NCBI GenBank assembly: GCA_047920935.1
Contig: JBLRXD010000147.1
Coordinates: 1 to 10,713 of the forward strand
Direction of reading: 5' to 3'
DNA from: UBA7803 sp047920935
Lineage (GTDB): Bacteria; Pseudomonadota; Gammaproteobacteria; Pseudomonadales; Azotimanducaceae
Length of the DNA stretch: 10,713 bases
How positions within the stretch are numbered: the first letter of the stretch is position 1; every line of letters begins with the position of its first letter. A model generated the notes under the pieces. It saw nothing but the letters and a program-made list of their open reading frames with translations, did no database searches and had not been told where the DNA came from. The translations under genes were made by a program, and so were the position numbers. Shown here in pieces: positions 1 through 7,336 of the stretch.

Positions 1-338
1 GCAACGACCGGGCTGCTCTCCGGCCGCACTGTGGTTCCCGCATCGGCGGTGATGCGTGAGGCAATCTCCGGCTGTTCAGCGCGAGCCTCGAGCAGTGCGC
101 GGCGGACTTGGGCCTCGTTCATCCCGGATGCGAGGAATTCCGCCGTGCGCTGTGGCGTGCCTGCGATCAGGCAGATCTCGGCAATGGCTTGTGCCTCGAT
201 CCGGCCGTTGGTGTGCGCACCGACGATCGATGCGGACACGGGCGGGGTGGCAGGCTCTTGCGCTGGGGTATCTGCCGGGGCTGGCGTGGCCTCCGGCTCG
301 GATTCGTCCAGAGGGGGCTGCTGTTCGTGATCGGTCAT
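1..338 (-). CDS. Nested in-frame scaffold protein, Nu3-like (3' end missing)
   Basis: An ATG at 338 lies exactly in frame with the protease (codon 318) and has its own strong ribosome binding site, GGAG, six bases upstream. Starting here, the product begins MTDHEQQPPLDESEPEATPA: acidic and rich in Pro and Ala, then a more helical stretch with AQAIAEICLIAG and ALLEARAEQ. Lambda makes its scaffold Nu3 in the same way, from an internal start near the C-terminal third of gene C, so the same polypeptide serves as the protease tail and as the free scaffold that shapes the procapsid. The C-terminus lies beyond the left edge. The internal start is inferred from the Shine-Dalgarno sequence, the frame and the domain boundary; expression has not been shown. 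Confidence 0.75.
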   Translation of the reverse strand, partial: MTDHEQQPPLDESEPEATPAPADTPAQEPATPPVSASIVGAHTNGRIEAQAIAEICLIAGTPQRTAEFLASGMNEAQVRRALLEARAEQPEIASRITADAGTTVRPESSPVV

Positions 339-1289
339 GGTTTTCTCCAAATGAGACTGTTGTTGGCTCGAAATCTGCGGGCGTGCGTTCCGTGAAGTAG
401 GCGAGGCACGGGCGAGCGGGCCGCGCTTCGCGGCGCCCGTACTGGGTGTCGCCAGCCGGCGTTGCGCATCCAGTGCGTTGGAGAACTCGATCAGGACCTG
501 ATCGAAACTCATCACCGCGTCAGCCAGGCCTGCCGTCACAGCAGCCTCGCCGAAGAGCAGACCGGCTTCGGTCGCCCGCACGGCATCGCTGTCCAGAGCT
601 CGCATTTGCGCGACCTGGCTGACGAAGATCCCGTAGAGCCGATCCACTTCCGACTGCAGGGTGGAAGCCGCCTGCGGCGACAACGGCGCATGAGGAGAAA
701 AGTCGTTCTTGTGGTGGCCGGCGTAGATCGCGGTGAAGTCGACACCGTCCTTGGCATCCTTGACGGACTGGTCGACGTGCAGCGCAATGACACCGATGGA
801 GCCCACACCTGCGGTTTGCGACAGGGTCAGGCGCGATGCGGCGGCTGCAATCGCGTAGGCCGCCGAGTACGCGGAGTCATTGGCATGCGCCCAGACCGGC
901 TTGATGTCGTTGGCGGCGCGAATCCGCTCGGCCAGCTCAAACACGCCACCCGCTTCGCCACCAGGGGAGTCGAGGTCGAGCAGGATGCCGCTGACCTGTG
1001 GGTCCGCCAGCGCAGCGTCGAGGCGTGCGGCGATCTCGCCATAGGAGGTCAGGCCAGACGCCGCCTCCAGTCCCATCGCTCGCCGTACCAGGGTGCCGTG
1101 CACGGGAATGATCGCGATGCCGGGCTGCCCGACCGAAGTGCCCGGTTTCGAAGTGGGAAGCGGGACGGCAGCATCGATCTCGGGCAATCCGATGCGCGGG
1201 CCGAGGACGGACAGGATCACGTCCAGTTTCGAACGCGCAATGAGAAGCGGCGTCCCGTAGAGACGGGACGCCAGGTGTACTAGCTGCAT
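1..1289 (-). CDS. S49-family head maturation protease, lambda gpC-like (3' end missing)
   Basis: This is a serine peptidase of the SppA/S49 clan that acts inside the phage procapsid, where it degrades the scaffold and trims head proteins. The frame is open from ATG at 1289 to the left edge, giving 429 complete codons with no stop; lambda gpC has 439 residues, so little is probably missing. Visible landmarks are LLDLDSPGG (about residues 103-111), the likely nucleophile Ser142 in AYSAAYAI, GVGSIGVI (161-168), and the likely catalytic Lys194 in YAGHHKND. After about residue 270 the protein becomes a low-complexity linker rich in Ala, Arg, Ser and Gln, followed by a separate acidic Pro/Ala-rich domain from residue 318. 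AGGA lies about 10 bases before the ATG. The portal stop is one base upstream (TGA-C-ATG), so the two genes are probably translationally coupled. The dyad assignment rests on family motifs, not on an alignment. Confidence 0.9.
   Translation of the reverse strand, partial: MQLVHLASRLYGTPLLIARSKLDVILSVLGPRIGLPEIDAAVPLPTSKPGTSVGQPGIAIIPVHGTLVRRAMGLEAASGLTSYGEIAARLDAALADPQVSGILLDLDSPGGEAGGVFELAERIRAANDIKPVWAHANDSAYSAAYAIAAAASRLTLSQTAGVGSIGVIALHVDQSVKDAKDGVDFTAIYAGHHKNDFSPHAPLSPQAASTLQSEVDRLYGIFVSQVAQMRALDSDAVRATEAGLLFGEAAVTAGLADAVMSFDQVLIEFSNALDAQRRLATPSTGAAKRGPLARASPTSRNARPQISSQQQSHLEKTMTDHEQQPPLDESEPEATPAPADTPAQEPATPPVSASIVGAHTNGRIEAQAIAEICLIAGTPQRTAEFLASGMNEAQVRRALLEARAEQPEIASRITADAGTTVRPESSPVV
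339..350 (-). promoter_or_regulatory. Internal Shine-Dalgarno for the nested scaffold start
   Basis: On the minus strand the bases before the ATG at 338 read TTGGAGAAAACC. The GGAG core has a six-base spacer, close to ideal, and lies in an A-rich stretch inside otherwise GC-rich coding sequence. It falls at the boundary between the protease linker and the acidic scaffold domain. This site decides the call of a second, shorter product from the same gene. Confidence 0.75.
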
Positions 1290-1290
1290 G

Positions 1291-2775
1291 TCAGTTGTCC
1301 TGGGGTTCTTGCGCCGGAGCCGGGGCGGCCGTCGCGATGGGCGCTTTGTCGTGGCGCGGGTCGGAGTCGAAGACCAGCCCCAGCTCATCGGCACGTTGGT
1401 TGTCGGCCGCGATCTCGCGGTCGATGTCTTCAGCGTCGTAGCCGAAGGCGGAAATTGCTTCGGAACGTGAGAGCAGTCCGGCGCGAATCGCGGTGAGCAT
1501 CGCGTCGAACTCCTTCTTCGGATCTACCCACTGCCAGCCCTGCGGAATCCACTTCGCGGCCAGGTATTCCCGCTTGCGTTCGACAAAGCCCGGCAGATCG
1601 AGTGCACCTTCGAGCGCAGCCTGTTCCATCCATGCGCGCCAGATCGGGCGGCAGAGCTGGTGGACGATCACGCCATGCTGGATCGCTTCGCAGCGGCGAC
1701 GAAACTCCAGCAATCCGGCGCGGATTGACGAATAGTTCACCTGCGTCAGATCACCGGTGAGCATCTCGTAAGTGATGCCCATCGCGGCAGCGACGGCCCG
1801 GAACTGCATGCGCAGGAACTCGGCATAACTGGCTCCGACGTCAGCCGGTTGGCTGAACTTCACGTCCTCACCAGGCTCCAGCAGCTGCAAGGTCCCGGGT
1901 TCCAGTCCTGCCAGGGACACGCCGTTGGCGTCCGCCAGCCCTTCGCCGATGAGGTTGTCCTCGGGCGCCAGGCGGGTGATGAAGCCCGCGAACATCGCCG
2001 CCGTCTTTTTGCGCACCAGTTCGGCGTCGTCGTACTGATCCAGCTCATTGAGTTTGACCAGCGCCCGCGCCAACCACGGCTCGCCCCGGATCTGGCCAGG
2101 ACGCAGCGGACGGAACAGGTGGATGATCTCGGAGGCAGGCACGCGCACGGTGTCCATGCCACCCGTGCCGGACATTGGCGCCAAGGCGCCATCACCGGGA
2201 TGCGAGCGATACAAGTGGTAGGCGACGCGGCGCCCGAGTCGATCGAACTCGATGCCGGCCCGTACTACGTTGCCGGAGGGGAGCTCCAGGTTCATCGTCG
2301 TGGGCAAGTGTTCCGGTTCGAGCAGCTGGAGCTGGAGACCAACCGCCAGACCGTCTTCGGGTCGGCGATAGCGCAGCCGCACCAGTGCCTCCCCGCCTTC
2401 CAGCATTGCCCGGCAGGCGAGTGCTTGCAGGCCGTAGAAGTCGGTCAAGCCGGCTGCGTCGGCATCGCTGCACCAGTCCCACCAGAGGGCGTGAATGGCT
2501 TCCCGCAGTGCGTTGTCCGCGAGCATCGACTGCGGCTTGATGCCCGTGCCGATCGCGTTGGCGACGAAGGCTTCCACGCCGGCAGCCGCCCACGCATTGC
2601 GTCGCACCAGATCGCGGCTCTTAGCGCGCAACTCGTTCTGGGTAAAGGCCAGAGCGGCGACCGCGCCGGGGTTGCCGACTTGCCAGGCAATCGCCCGCCG
2701 ACCACCGCCGATACCGTCGTAAGTCGGCGACGGGCCGCCAAACATGCCGCGCCGAAGTTTGGAGAACCAGCTCAT
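1291..2775 (-). CDS. Portal protein, lambda gpB family
   Basis: This 494-residue protein forms the dodecameric ring at one head vertex through which DNA is pumped and to which the tail attaches; lambda gpB has 533 residues. Family features visible are a short basic N-terminus (MSWFSKLRRGMFGG), the early helix with LVRRNAWAAAGVEAFVANAI followed by GTGIKPQS, the LLEPEHLP strand, SEIIHLFRPLRPGQIRGEPW, and the TGDLTQVNYSSIRAG segment. The C-terminus is an Ala/Pro/Gln-rich tail. The frame is open much further upstream, to about 3174, but that stretch is Arg/Pro-rich nonsense opposite other genes. The start at 2775 is chosen because MSWFSK matches the family N-terminus, GGAAGG lies about nine bases upstream, and the ATG overlaps the gpW-like stop as TGATG. 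Confidence 0.95.
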   Translation of the reverse strand: MSWFSKLRRGMFGGPSPTYDGIGGGRRAIAWQVGNPGAVAALAFTQNELRAKSRDLVRRNAWAAAGVEAFVANAIGTGIKPQSMLADNALREAIHALWWDWCSDADAAGLTDFYGLQALACRAMLEGGEALVRLRYRRPEDGLAVGLQLQLLEPEHLPTTMNLELPSGNVVRAGIEFDRLGRRVAYHLYRSHPGDGALAPMSGTGGMDTVRVPASEIIHLFRPLRPGQIRGEPWLARALVKLNELDQYDDAELVRKKTAAMFAGFITRLAPEDNLIGEGLADANGVSLAGLEPGTLQLLEPGEDVKFSQPADVGASYAEFLRMQFRAVAAAMGITYEMLTGDLTQVNYSSIRAGLLEFRRRCEAIQHGVIVHQLCRPIWRAWMEQAALEGALDLPGFVERKREYLAAKWIPQGWQWVDPKKEFDAMLTAIRAGLLSRSEAISAFGYDAEDIDREIAADNQRADELGLVFDSDPRHDKAPIATAAPAPAQEPQDN

Positions 2776-2996
2776 CAGGTGGCCTTCCGGGTCGTGACGC
2801 GGATCTGGCGCGGGGCACCTGGCCACAGTCCGGTGGCCACGGCGTCTTCGAACAGGCCGCGCTTGACTTCGCGAATGGCGGTAGCCAACTCCTCGACGGT
2901 GCGGTACTCGATGGTCTTGTCGCCGAAACTCACGCGGCGCTCGCCCTTGGCCAGTGCGGCTTCGAGCGCATCGAGTTGGGACTGGGTATAGGCCAT
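2775..2996 (-). CDS. gpW-like head-tail joining protein
   Basis: A 73-residue protein in the position of lambda W, directly before the portal gene; lambda gpW has 68 residues. It begins MAYTQSQLDALEAALAKGER, an N-terminal helix, followed by a short beta hairpin (RRVSFGDKTIEYRT) and a second helix (VEELATAIREVKRGLF). That helix-hairpin-helix layout is characteristic of gpW. The C-terminus is basic (RQIRVTTRKAT). In lambda, gpW is added to the filled head, plugs the portal and makes the site for gpFII and the tail. The stop overlaps the portal ATG and the start overlaps the upstream gene's stop, both as TGATG, so expression is probably coupled along this operon. Confidence 0.85.
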   Translation of the reverse strand: MAYTQSQLDALEAALAKGERRVSFGDKTIEYRTVEELATAIREVKRGLFEDAVATGLWPGAPRQIRVTTRKAT

Positions 2997-3388
2997 CAGC
3001 GATACACCACCAGGTTGATCTCGGTGGAGTCGGCAAACGACGTCGCCATCGTGGCGCAGGAGACATCGACGTACTCGGCAGTCTTCTGGTCGGCGCTGGC
3101 ACGCGCGATTGCGATGCGCTGCGTGCCGCTGTCGGTGCTGCTGCGGGCCAGTGCAACCCAGCAGTAATCGGCATCCGGCATTGGCTGCGTGAAATGGACG
3201 CGGTAACGACCGGTCGCCAGGCGTTCCACGCTCACCACGTTGCGAGCGCCATGCATCACCATCTGGCCGTTGACGTAGCCGAAGCTCACCCACGCGCGAG
3301 CAAGTCCTGGATGAGATGCGTCGATCTTGGTCTTCACTTCGATGCCGATGCGCGCGGCGAGAGATGCGATGCGGTCGGAAAGCGACAT
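2996..3388 (-). CDS. Phage structural protein with a tail-fibre-tip-like C-terminal domain
   Basis: A 130-residue protein I cannot name. The N-terminus, MSLSDRIASLAARIGIE, forms a short amphipathic helix that matches the next gene upstream in pattern (MSLxxRIxSLxxRI). From about residue 31 the sequence resembles a beta-rich domain often seen at the ends of phage tail fibres: AWVSFGYVNGQ, then ARNVVSVERLATGRYRVHF, then TQPMPDADYCWVALA, ending in strands up to NLVVYR. No membrane segment or signal peptide is seen. It lies between large terminase and gpW, where lambda has no gene, and overlaps both neighbours by one base (TGATG). A possible role is a surface or decoration component of the head or connector. 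A real tail-fibre role would be unexpected at this location. The function is inferred only from sequence resemblance. Confidence 0.8.
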   Translation of the reverse strand: MSLSDRIASLAARIGIEVKTKIDASHPGLARAWVSFGYVNGQMVMHGARNVVSVERLATGRYRVHFTQPMPDADYCWVALARSSTDSGTQRIAIARASADQKTAEYVDVSCATMATSFADSTEINLVVYR

Positions 3389-3879
3389 CAGACCAGGGCT
3401 CCCTCGAACACGGCGACGAAGTCGGTGTCGGCATCGCCGATGGCAGTCAATGCAACCGCGCCGATGTTCGATCTGGCCTGCTGCTGCTCAATGACGGTCA
3501 GCGTCTGCGCGGCATCGAAGCGCACGCGGTTGTTGACAGCGGCAAGCAGCGCATCGAGGCCGCTGGTGCCGTCCTGTAGCAACTGCTGGATCTCTACCAG
3601 CGTGTCGTAGGCAGCATCGGCACCACCGAGGATCTCGGCTTTGAGCGTGTCCAGCAGCGTGACGATCTTGGTTGACGAGTAGGTGGTGGTCAGCGCCACG
3701 TTTGCGTCGTCGATGCCAGTGCCACTGACGACGGCAGACTGAAGTTCATTGATGGCGGCCACGAGGCTCGACTTGTCGGTCGTGGTCAGGCTGGCCAGCG
3801 TGCCGGTCTTGCCGTTGAGCGTGTTGAATTCCTGGGCGATACGAATCACCAGGCTTTCGATGCGGGTCTGCAAACTCAT
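3388..3879 (-). CDS. Fibre-like phage structural protein (coiled/shaft type)
   Basis: A 163-residue protein with the repetitive, low-aromatic composition of phage fibre shafts. In order it has an N-terminal helix MSLQTRIESLVIRIAQE, the segment LTTTDKSSLVAAINELQ (residues about 31-47; this KSSLVAAINEL pattern recurs in many phage fibre and structural proteins), YSSTKIVTLLDTLKAEILGG (about 67-86), a helix around YDTLVEIQQLL, and a C-terminal part with VRFDAAQTLTVIEQQQA and IGDADTDFVAVFEGAL. AAGGAA lies seven bases before the ATG, a good ribosome binding site, and large terminase ends 17 bases upstream. Its shared N-terminal pattern with the next gene suggests both dock on the same partner. I infer a head-fibre or decoration role; a tail role is possible. 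Neither is established by the sequence. Confidence 0.8.
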   Translation of the reverse strand: MSLQTRIESLVIRIAQEFNTLNGKTGTLASLTTTDKSSLVAAINELQSAVVSGTGIDDANVALTTTYSSTKIVTLLDTLKAEILGGADAAYDTLVEIQQLLQDGTSGLDALLAAVNNRVRFDAAQTLTVIEQQQARSNIGAVALTAIGDADTDFVAVFEGALV

Positions 3880-3896
3880 GGGATTTCCTTTGTTGG

Positions 3897-5858
3897 TCAG
3901 GAGAGCCAGCGGCTGCGCACCAACTGGCGTGCGCGGCGACCTGGCCCAGAAACAGCGAGGCCACCGCGTTGGGTGGCCTCGTCAGTCGTTGTGGTGGTCA
4001 CGGGGTCAGGCGGATCTGCCATCCCCAGTTGTCGCTCCAGCTCGCGCCAATGGCGTTCGTCGAAGCGATCCAGTCCCGCCGCTGAAGCGGCTGCGCGGGC
4101 GTAGACGTAGCAGTCCAGCGCCTCGTTACGCTCGCGCATCTTTTGCCACTCCCGGATGGGAAAGCCATTCCGGTCGCGTCGGGTGATGAGTTGTTCCGCG
4201 CAGAGCTGCTGGATGAACTCCGCGTCCACATGCGGCAGATGGATGAATCCGGCCGGATAGATCGCGGTGATACCGTCCTCGGCCACATCCGCCGATTTGC
4301 GCAGGTTGTTGTAGAGCTCGAGCTTGGCAATGCCGACGGCGACCGAGAACACCTTGATACCTCGGCGCAGCTTCTTGCCGCCTTTGGAAATATCCACGGC
4401 GGTGGGGGTCCCGATCAGTGCCGCGCCGCGCGCGACACCTTTGATGGCCATGACGCGCGGGTCGCGACTGGCCCGCACGAAGGTATAGGCCTCTTGGGTG
4501 GCAAACCCAGTGTCTAAGGCGAACCGTGCCAGCGGCATCGCCGCGCCGGACGCGTGCGTCCAGTTTTCCGCGAGCAGATCCGCCAGTTGTTTCCAAACCG
4601 CATCCCGCGCGGTGTCGCCCATCAAGACGCGATGCTCGACCAGCCATGATTCCTTGCCGCGCCCGAAGGCCCAGATGGAGGCTTCGATGCGATCCTTCTG
4701 GACATCCGCGCCGCCCACCAGCAGGAGTCCACCGGGAGGAATCGATCCGACCGGGTAGTCCTCGCGCCGCTCGACAAGGCGTTGCCAATCCGGTGCTTCG
4801 CCTTCCTCGACCCAGGTCTCACCCAGTTCGGTGTTCTTGAACGTCTTGATGGCCGCCGCAGAACCCGACTCCTTGCTCACAGCCAGTTCCCAGGCGACGG
4901 CGATCTCGCGCCAACTGCGCCAGCCGACCGGGCTGTAGAGTGACGACAAGTGAAAGCCAGCCGTCTTGGCGCCATTCTCTGGTGCCAATGCGCGCCACTC
5001 GCCGTGTTCCAGCATCCAGGTCTTGTGGTGTTCGGAAATCGGCGCATCGCAGGATTCGCAAACATAGGCGGCGCTTTCCGGCTGGCCTTTCTCCCACCGC
5101 AGTTGTTCGAAGCGCAGCCACTGCCGGTGCGAGCAGTGTGGGCAGGGCACAAAGTAGCGGCGCTGATCGGATGCCTCATATTCCCGTTCGATGGCGCTCG
5201 CGCCAGAGATTGTTGGCGTCGAGACGATGAAAATCTTGCGGCGCGCGAAGGTTCGGGTATGCGCTTCGGCCAGTGAAATCGCGTCGCCTTCACCCTCAAC
5301 GTCCAGCGGATAGCCATCCACCTCGTCGAGGAACAGGTAGCGCACTGGCATCGACCGCAGTCCGACCGCGCTGTTGGCGCCCGTCATCACCAGCACGCCG
5401 CCCCGGAATTCCTTCGCGAGAATGGTGTTGCCCGAGTCCCGGCTCCTGGCCGGTGCAATCAGCTCGGCCAGAACACCCGACTCCTCGATCAGCGGGTCGA
5501 TACGCTGCTTGGAGTTGCGCTTGGCCATTTCCACTGTCGGCCAGACAGCCATCATCGGGCCGGGCGCGTGGTGGATGACGTAGCCGATCCAGTTCGATCC
5601 CATCTCGGTCGCGCCGAGCTGGGCAGCCTTCATGAACACAACGCGCTCGACCGGGGATGTCGGCGACAGGCAGTCCATGATCGCCTTCAGGTACGGCGTG
5701 CGGCTGGTCCGCCAGCGTCCCGGTTCGGCGGACGCCTTGCTGGAAAGCATCCGGTGCCGATCCGACCATTCGGATACGGTCAACAGTGGGTCCGGTGTCA
5801 GTCCTTCGCGCCAAGCGCGCTCGATTTCCGCCGCGCCTTCGTAATCCACGTCCAGCAT
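3897..5858 (-). CDS. Terminase large subunit, lambda gpA family
   Basis: The packaging motor and cos-cutting nuclease. It uses ATP to drive DNA into the procapsid and nicks the concatemer at cos. The 653-residue length is close to lambda gpA (641). Visible parts are a degenerate Walker A around residues 76-87 (MKAAQLGATEMG), Walker B and catalytic Glu in YLFLDEVDGYP (174-184), the coupling-type motif IVSTPT (211-216), and a CPHC...CESC zinc-binding pair (239-242 and 267-270) common in this family. The nuclease domain begins around GGADVQKDRIE (382-392, Asp385 a likely metal ligand) and continues through ALDTG and the late segment ALDCYVYARAA. The C-terminus, expected to contact the portal, ends in a basic stretch. 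The start at 5858 overlaps the small-subunit stop as TGATG, with GGTGG just upstream, so the subunits are probably made in step. Confidence 0.96.
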   Translation of the reverse strand: MLDVDYEGAAEIERAWREGLTPDPLLTVSEWSDRHRMLSSKASAEPGRWRTSRTPYLKAIMDCLSPTSPVERVVFMKAAQLGATEMGSNWIGYVIHHAPGPMMAVWPTVEMAKRNSKQRIDPLIEESGVLAELIAPARSRDSGNTILAKEFRGGVLVMTGANSAVGLRSMPVRYLFLDEVDGYPLDVEGEGDAISLAEAHTRTFARRKIFIVSTPTISGASAIEREYEASDQRRYFVPCPHCSHRQWLRFEQLRWEKGQPESAAYVCESCDAPISEHHKTWMLEHGEWRALAPENGAKTAGFHLSSLYSPVGWRSWREIAVAWELAVSKESGSAAAIKTFKNTELGETWVEEGEAPDWQRLVERREDYPVGSIPPGGLLLVGGADVQKDRIEASIWAFGRGKESWLVEHRVLMGDTARDAVWKQLADLLAENWTHASGAAMPLARFALDTGFATQEAYTFVRASRDPRVMAIKGVARGAALIGTPTAVDISKGGKKLRRGIKVFSVAVGIAKLELYNNLRKSADVAEDGITAIYPAGFIHLPHVDAEFIQQLCAEQLITRRDRNGFPIREWQKMRERNEALDCYVYARAAASAAGLDRFDERHWRELERQLGMADPPDPVTTTTTDEATQRGGLAVSGPGRRARQLVRSRWLS

Positions 5859-6394
5859 CAGTCCACCCGAGGACGCAATTCGCCCAGCTCTTGCAGGTGT
5901 TCACGCACAGCGGCTTCCAGCGCCACGTGCATGGCATGCGGATCGACATCGAGTCTGGCAGCCATCTGCGCCGAGATGCGCACGGGCCAGTTGAGCCAGG
6001 CATCGCGCTCGGAGCGGGCCAACTTGAACACATGCGCGATGGCCTGTGGCCGATCGACCAGCTCACCTTTCAGGCGAGCCAGTCGCACCTTGTTGGTTTG
6101 CGCCTTGACCACTTCGTTGACCGTGCGGGCCTGGAGCAACGACGTGCCACCAGTGGGCAAGGAGGCAGGCCCATCGTTCGACTGCGTGCTGGCGTCCGGT
6201 ACGACCACTTTGGCCGCCTTGGCGCGGGTACCGGCCTTAGGCACATCGGAGTTGCGCGCCCATTCGCGATCAGCCCGGTCGGCATCAATGGTTCCGTCAG
6301 CCTCTGGCGTGATGCGCCCGGCGCGAATCGCCTTGTGAACAGCAGTGTCGGTCACGCCACGGTGCCGGGCGTAAGCGCGTATCGAAATGCCCAT
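5858..6394 (-). CDS. Terminase small subunit, Nu1-like
   Basis: The DNA-recognition subunit of terminase, expected to bind repeated sites in cosB and bring the large subunit to cosN. From ATG 6394 the protein is 178 residues (lambda Nu1 is 181). Residues 3-28 (ISIRAYARHRGVTDTAVHKA then IRAGRI) look like a winged helix-turn-helix. A polar Ala/Thr/Ser linker follows (about 50-90), then a long helical region with ARLKGELVDRPQAIAHVF and HVALEAAVREHLQELGEL that probably mediates oligomerisation and large-subunit contact. A TTG at 6418 would add eight residues (MKGPPVLT). I prefer 6394 because it puts the helix-turn-helix right at the N-terminus as in Nu1, although neither start has an ideal ribosome site. 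A four-codon frame (MTIK) preceded by GAGG ends just before the TTG and could couple translation. Confidence 0.88.
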   Translation of the reverse strand: MGISIRAYARHRGVTDTAVHKAIRAGRITPEADGTIDADRADREWARNSDVPKAGTRAKAAKVVVPDASTQSNDGPASLPTGGTSLLQARTVNEVVKAQTNKVRLARLKGELVDRPQAIAHVFKLARSERDAWLNWPVRISAQMAARLDVDPHAMHVALEAAVREHLQELGELRPRVD

Positions 6395-6446
6395 GGTGAG
6401 AACCGGTGGCCCCTTCAATCATTTGATCGTCATTCCTCTGGATTGA

Positions 6447-6474
6447 GCTTGGCTTCCCTCCGGAACAGCGCGTT
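6447..6474 (+). repeat. Leader element copy 1 (GCTTGGCTTC-N6-GAACAGCGCGTT)
   Basis: First of three copies of a two-part element with identical 10- and 12-base blocks separated by six variable bases (here CCTCCG). It lies 38 bases before the ATG of the DUF6900-like gene, followed by a Shine-Dalgarno AAGGAG. The GAAC...GTTC arms make a short inverted repeat. TTGGCT and GTTCAT lie 17 bases apart and could be weak -35 and -10 boxes. The element sits in the divergent gap between this gene and small terminase, so it could affect both. Confidence 0.8.
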
Positions 6475-6512
6475 CATGCCATCACCATCCACGACGTCAC
6501 AAGGAGACGCAC

Positions 6513-6704
6513 ATGACCAAGCCAGCCGACAAACCCCTCGAAAACCTGCTTCAGCAGATTGCGCTGGACCACCTTTTCATTGAGTCCTTGGTGACTCGCA
6601 ACAGCGACCGACTGGACTTCCACGAAGTCAGCGTCTGGGCCGTCAAGAGCGCTCTGATGGCCGCTTACGAGGCGGGTCGGCAGGCCGCCAAGCCGGACTA
6701 CTGA
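6513..6704 (+). CDS. DUF6900-like small protein
   Basis: A 63-residue protein opposite in orientation to the head operon. It starts after AAGGAG with a seven-base spacer. The core, TRNSDRLDFHEVSVWAVKSA followed by LMAAYEAGRQAA, matches the DUF6900 pattern found in small proteins of phages, plasmids and integrative elements; the function of that family is not known to me. The sequence is mostly helical with no signal peptide or membrane segment. Its start lies 118 bases from the small-terminase start and faces away from it. It is the first of three genes each carrying the same upstream element, so co-regulation with the next two is likely. Confidence 0.8.
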   Translation: MTKPADKPLENLLQQIALDHLFIESLVTRNSDRLDFHEVSVWAVKSALMAAYEAGRQAAKPDY

Positions 6705-6720
6705 AAAAGAAGCGGAGAAC

Positions 6721-6748
6721 GCTTGGCTTCAATCGCGAACAGCGCGTT
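6721..6748 (+). repeat. Leader element copy 2 (GCTTGGCTTC-N6-GAACAGCGCGTT)
   Basis: Second copy with both blocks identical to copy 1 and variable spacer AATCGC. It begins 16 bases after the stop of the preceding gene and ends 39 bases before the ATG of the DUF3489 gene, followed by AAGGAG. The GAAC/GTTC inverted arms are kept. The match to copy 1 extends four bases further (CAT at the same place, then partial identity to TCACC). Confidence 0.8.
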
Positions 6749-6787
6749 CATCACGTCACCCCATCAACCACTGCCAAGGAGCAGCAC

Positions 6788-7306
6788 ATGACCAGCACCC
6801 AACTCACCCCGGCCCAGCACGCGATCCTGGCCTACGCACTCGAACACACCAGCGGCAAGATCGACTGGTTCCCCGACAACATCAAAGGCGGCGCACGCAA
6901 GAAGGTGCTCGACGGGCTTTTCAATCGCGCTTTGATCACCACCAACGGCACCGACTGGTTCGTCGCCGCCGAGGGCTACGACGCAATGGGTCGCGCCCGT
7001 CCCGCGCATGCGCCCATGGATGCAGACCCCGAAATCGAGGCCGCCGTGTCGTCGGCCGAGGCTGAGTGGGCCAAGGACGCCACCGAGCAGACCAAGCCGC
7101 GCACGCGCGAGAACAGCAAGCAGGCCGAAGTGCTCCGGATGCTGCAGCGTCCCGAAGGCGCCACGATTGCTCAGATCTGCGGCGTGACCGGCTGGCAAGC
7201 GCACACCGTGCGCGGCACCTTTGCCGGGGCCTTCAAGAAAAAGCTGGGACTGACCATCGTTTCGGATAAGCCGCAGGGTGGCGAACGGGTGTACCGAATC
7301 GGCTGA
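6788..7306 (+). CDS. DUF3489 domain protein, probable DNA-binding
   Basis: A 172-residue protein with two parts. The N-terminal 65 residues (LTPAQHAILAYALEHTSGKI then a short helical and hairpin stretch GLFNRALITTNGTDWFVAAE) look like a winged-helix fold. After an acidic, charged linker (about 66-105) comes the DUF3489 domain, residues about 108-172: KQAEVLRMLQRPEGATIAQI, CGVTGWQAHTVRGTFAGAFK and KKLGLTIVSDKPQGGERVYR. This resembles a winged helix-turn-helix with TGWQAHTVRG as the recognition region. The ATG follows CAAGGAGCAGCAC, a good ribosome site. DUF3489 proteins are common accessory genes in proteobacterial phages and integrative elements, with no defined role that I know of. A regulatory function, possibly acting on the three shared leader elements, is my inference. 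Confidence 0.85.
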   Translation: MTSTQLTPAQHAILAYALEHTSGKIDWFPDNIKGGARKKVLDGLFNRALITTNGTDWFVAAEGYDAMGRARPAHAPMDADPEIEAAVSSAEAEWAKDATEQTKPRTRENSKQAEVLRMLQRPEGATIAQICGVTGWQAHTVRGTFAGAFKKKLGLTIVSDKPQGGERVYRIG

Positions 7307-7336
7307 TCAGAAAGGTCGAGAAAGATGCCAGGCGGC

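Noticed and set aside
462..1283. Long open frame on the plus strand opposite the protease gene
   Set aside because: It is antisense to a clearly recognisable protease, has Arg/Gly/His-rich shadow composition and no family resemblance. High GC keeps opposite frames open.
1849..2991. 380-codon plus-strand frame opposite the portal gene
   Set aside because: The portal on the other strand has strong family motifs throughout. The plus frame has none and lacks a plausible ribosome site.
2776..3174. N-terminal extension of the portal frame
   Set aside because: The extra 133 codons are Arg/Pro-rich, overlap the gpW-like gene entirely, and the family N-terminus begins at 2775.
5568..6583. Two plus-strand frames of about 260 codons opposite the terminase genes
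   Set aside because: They overlap real terminase subunits in antisense and each other, with shadow-type composition.
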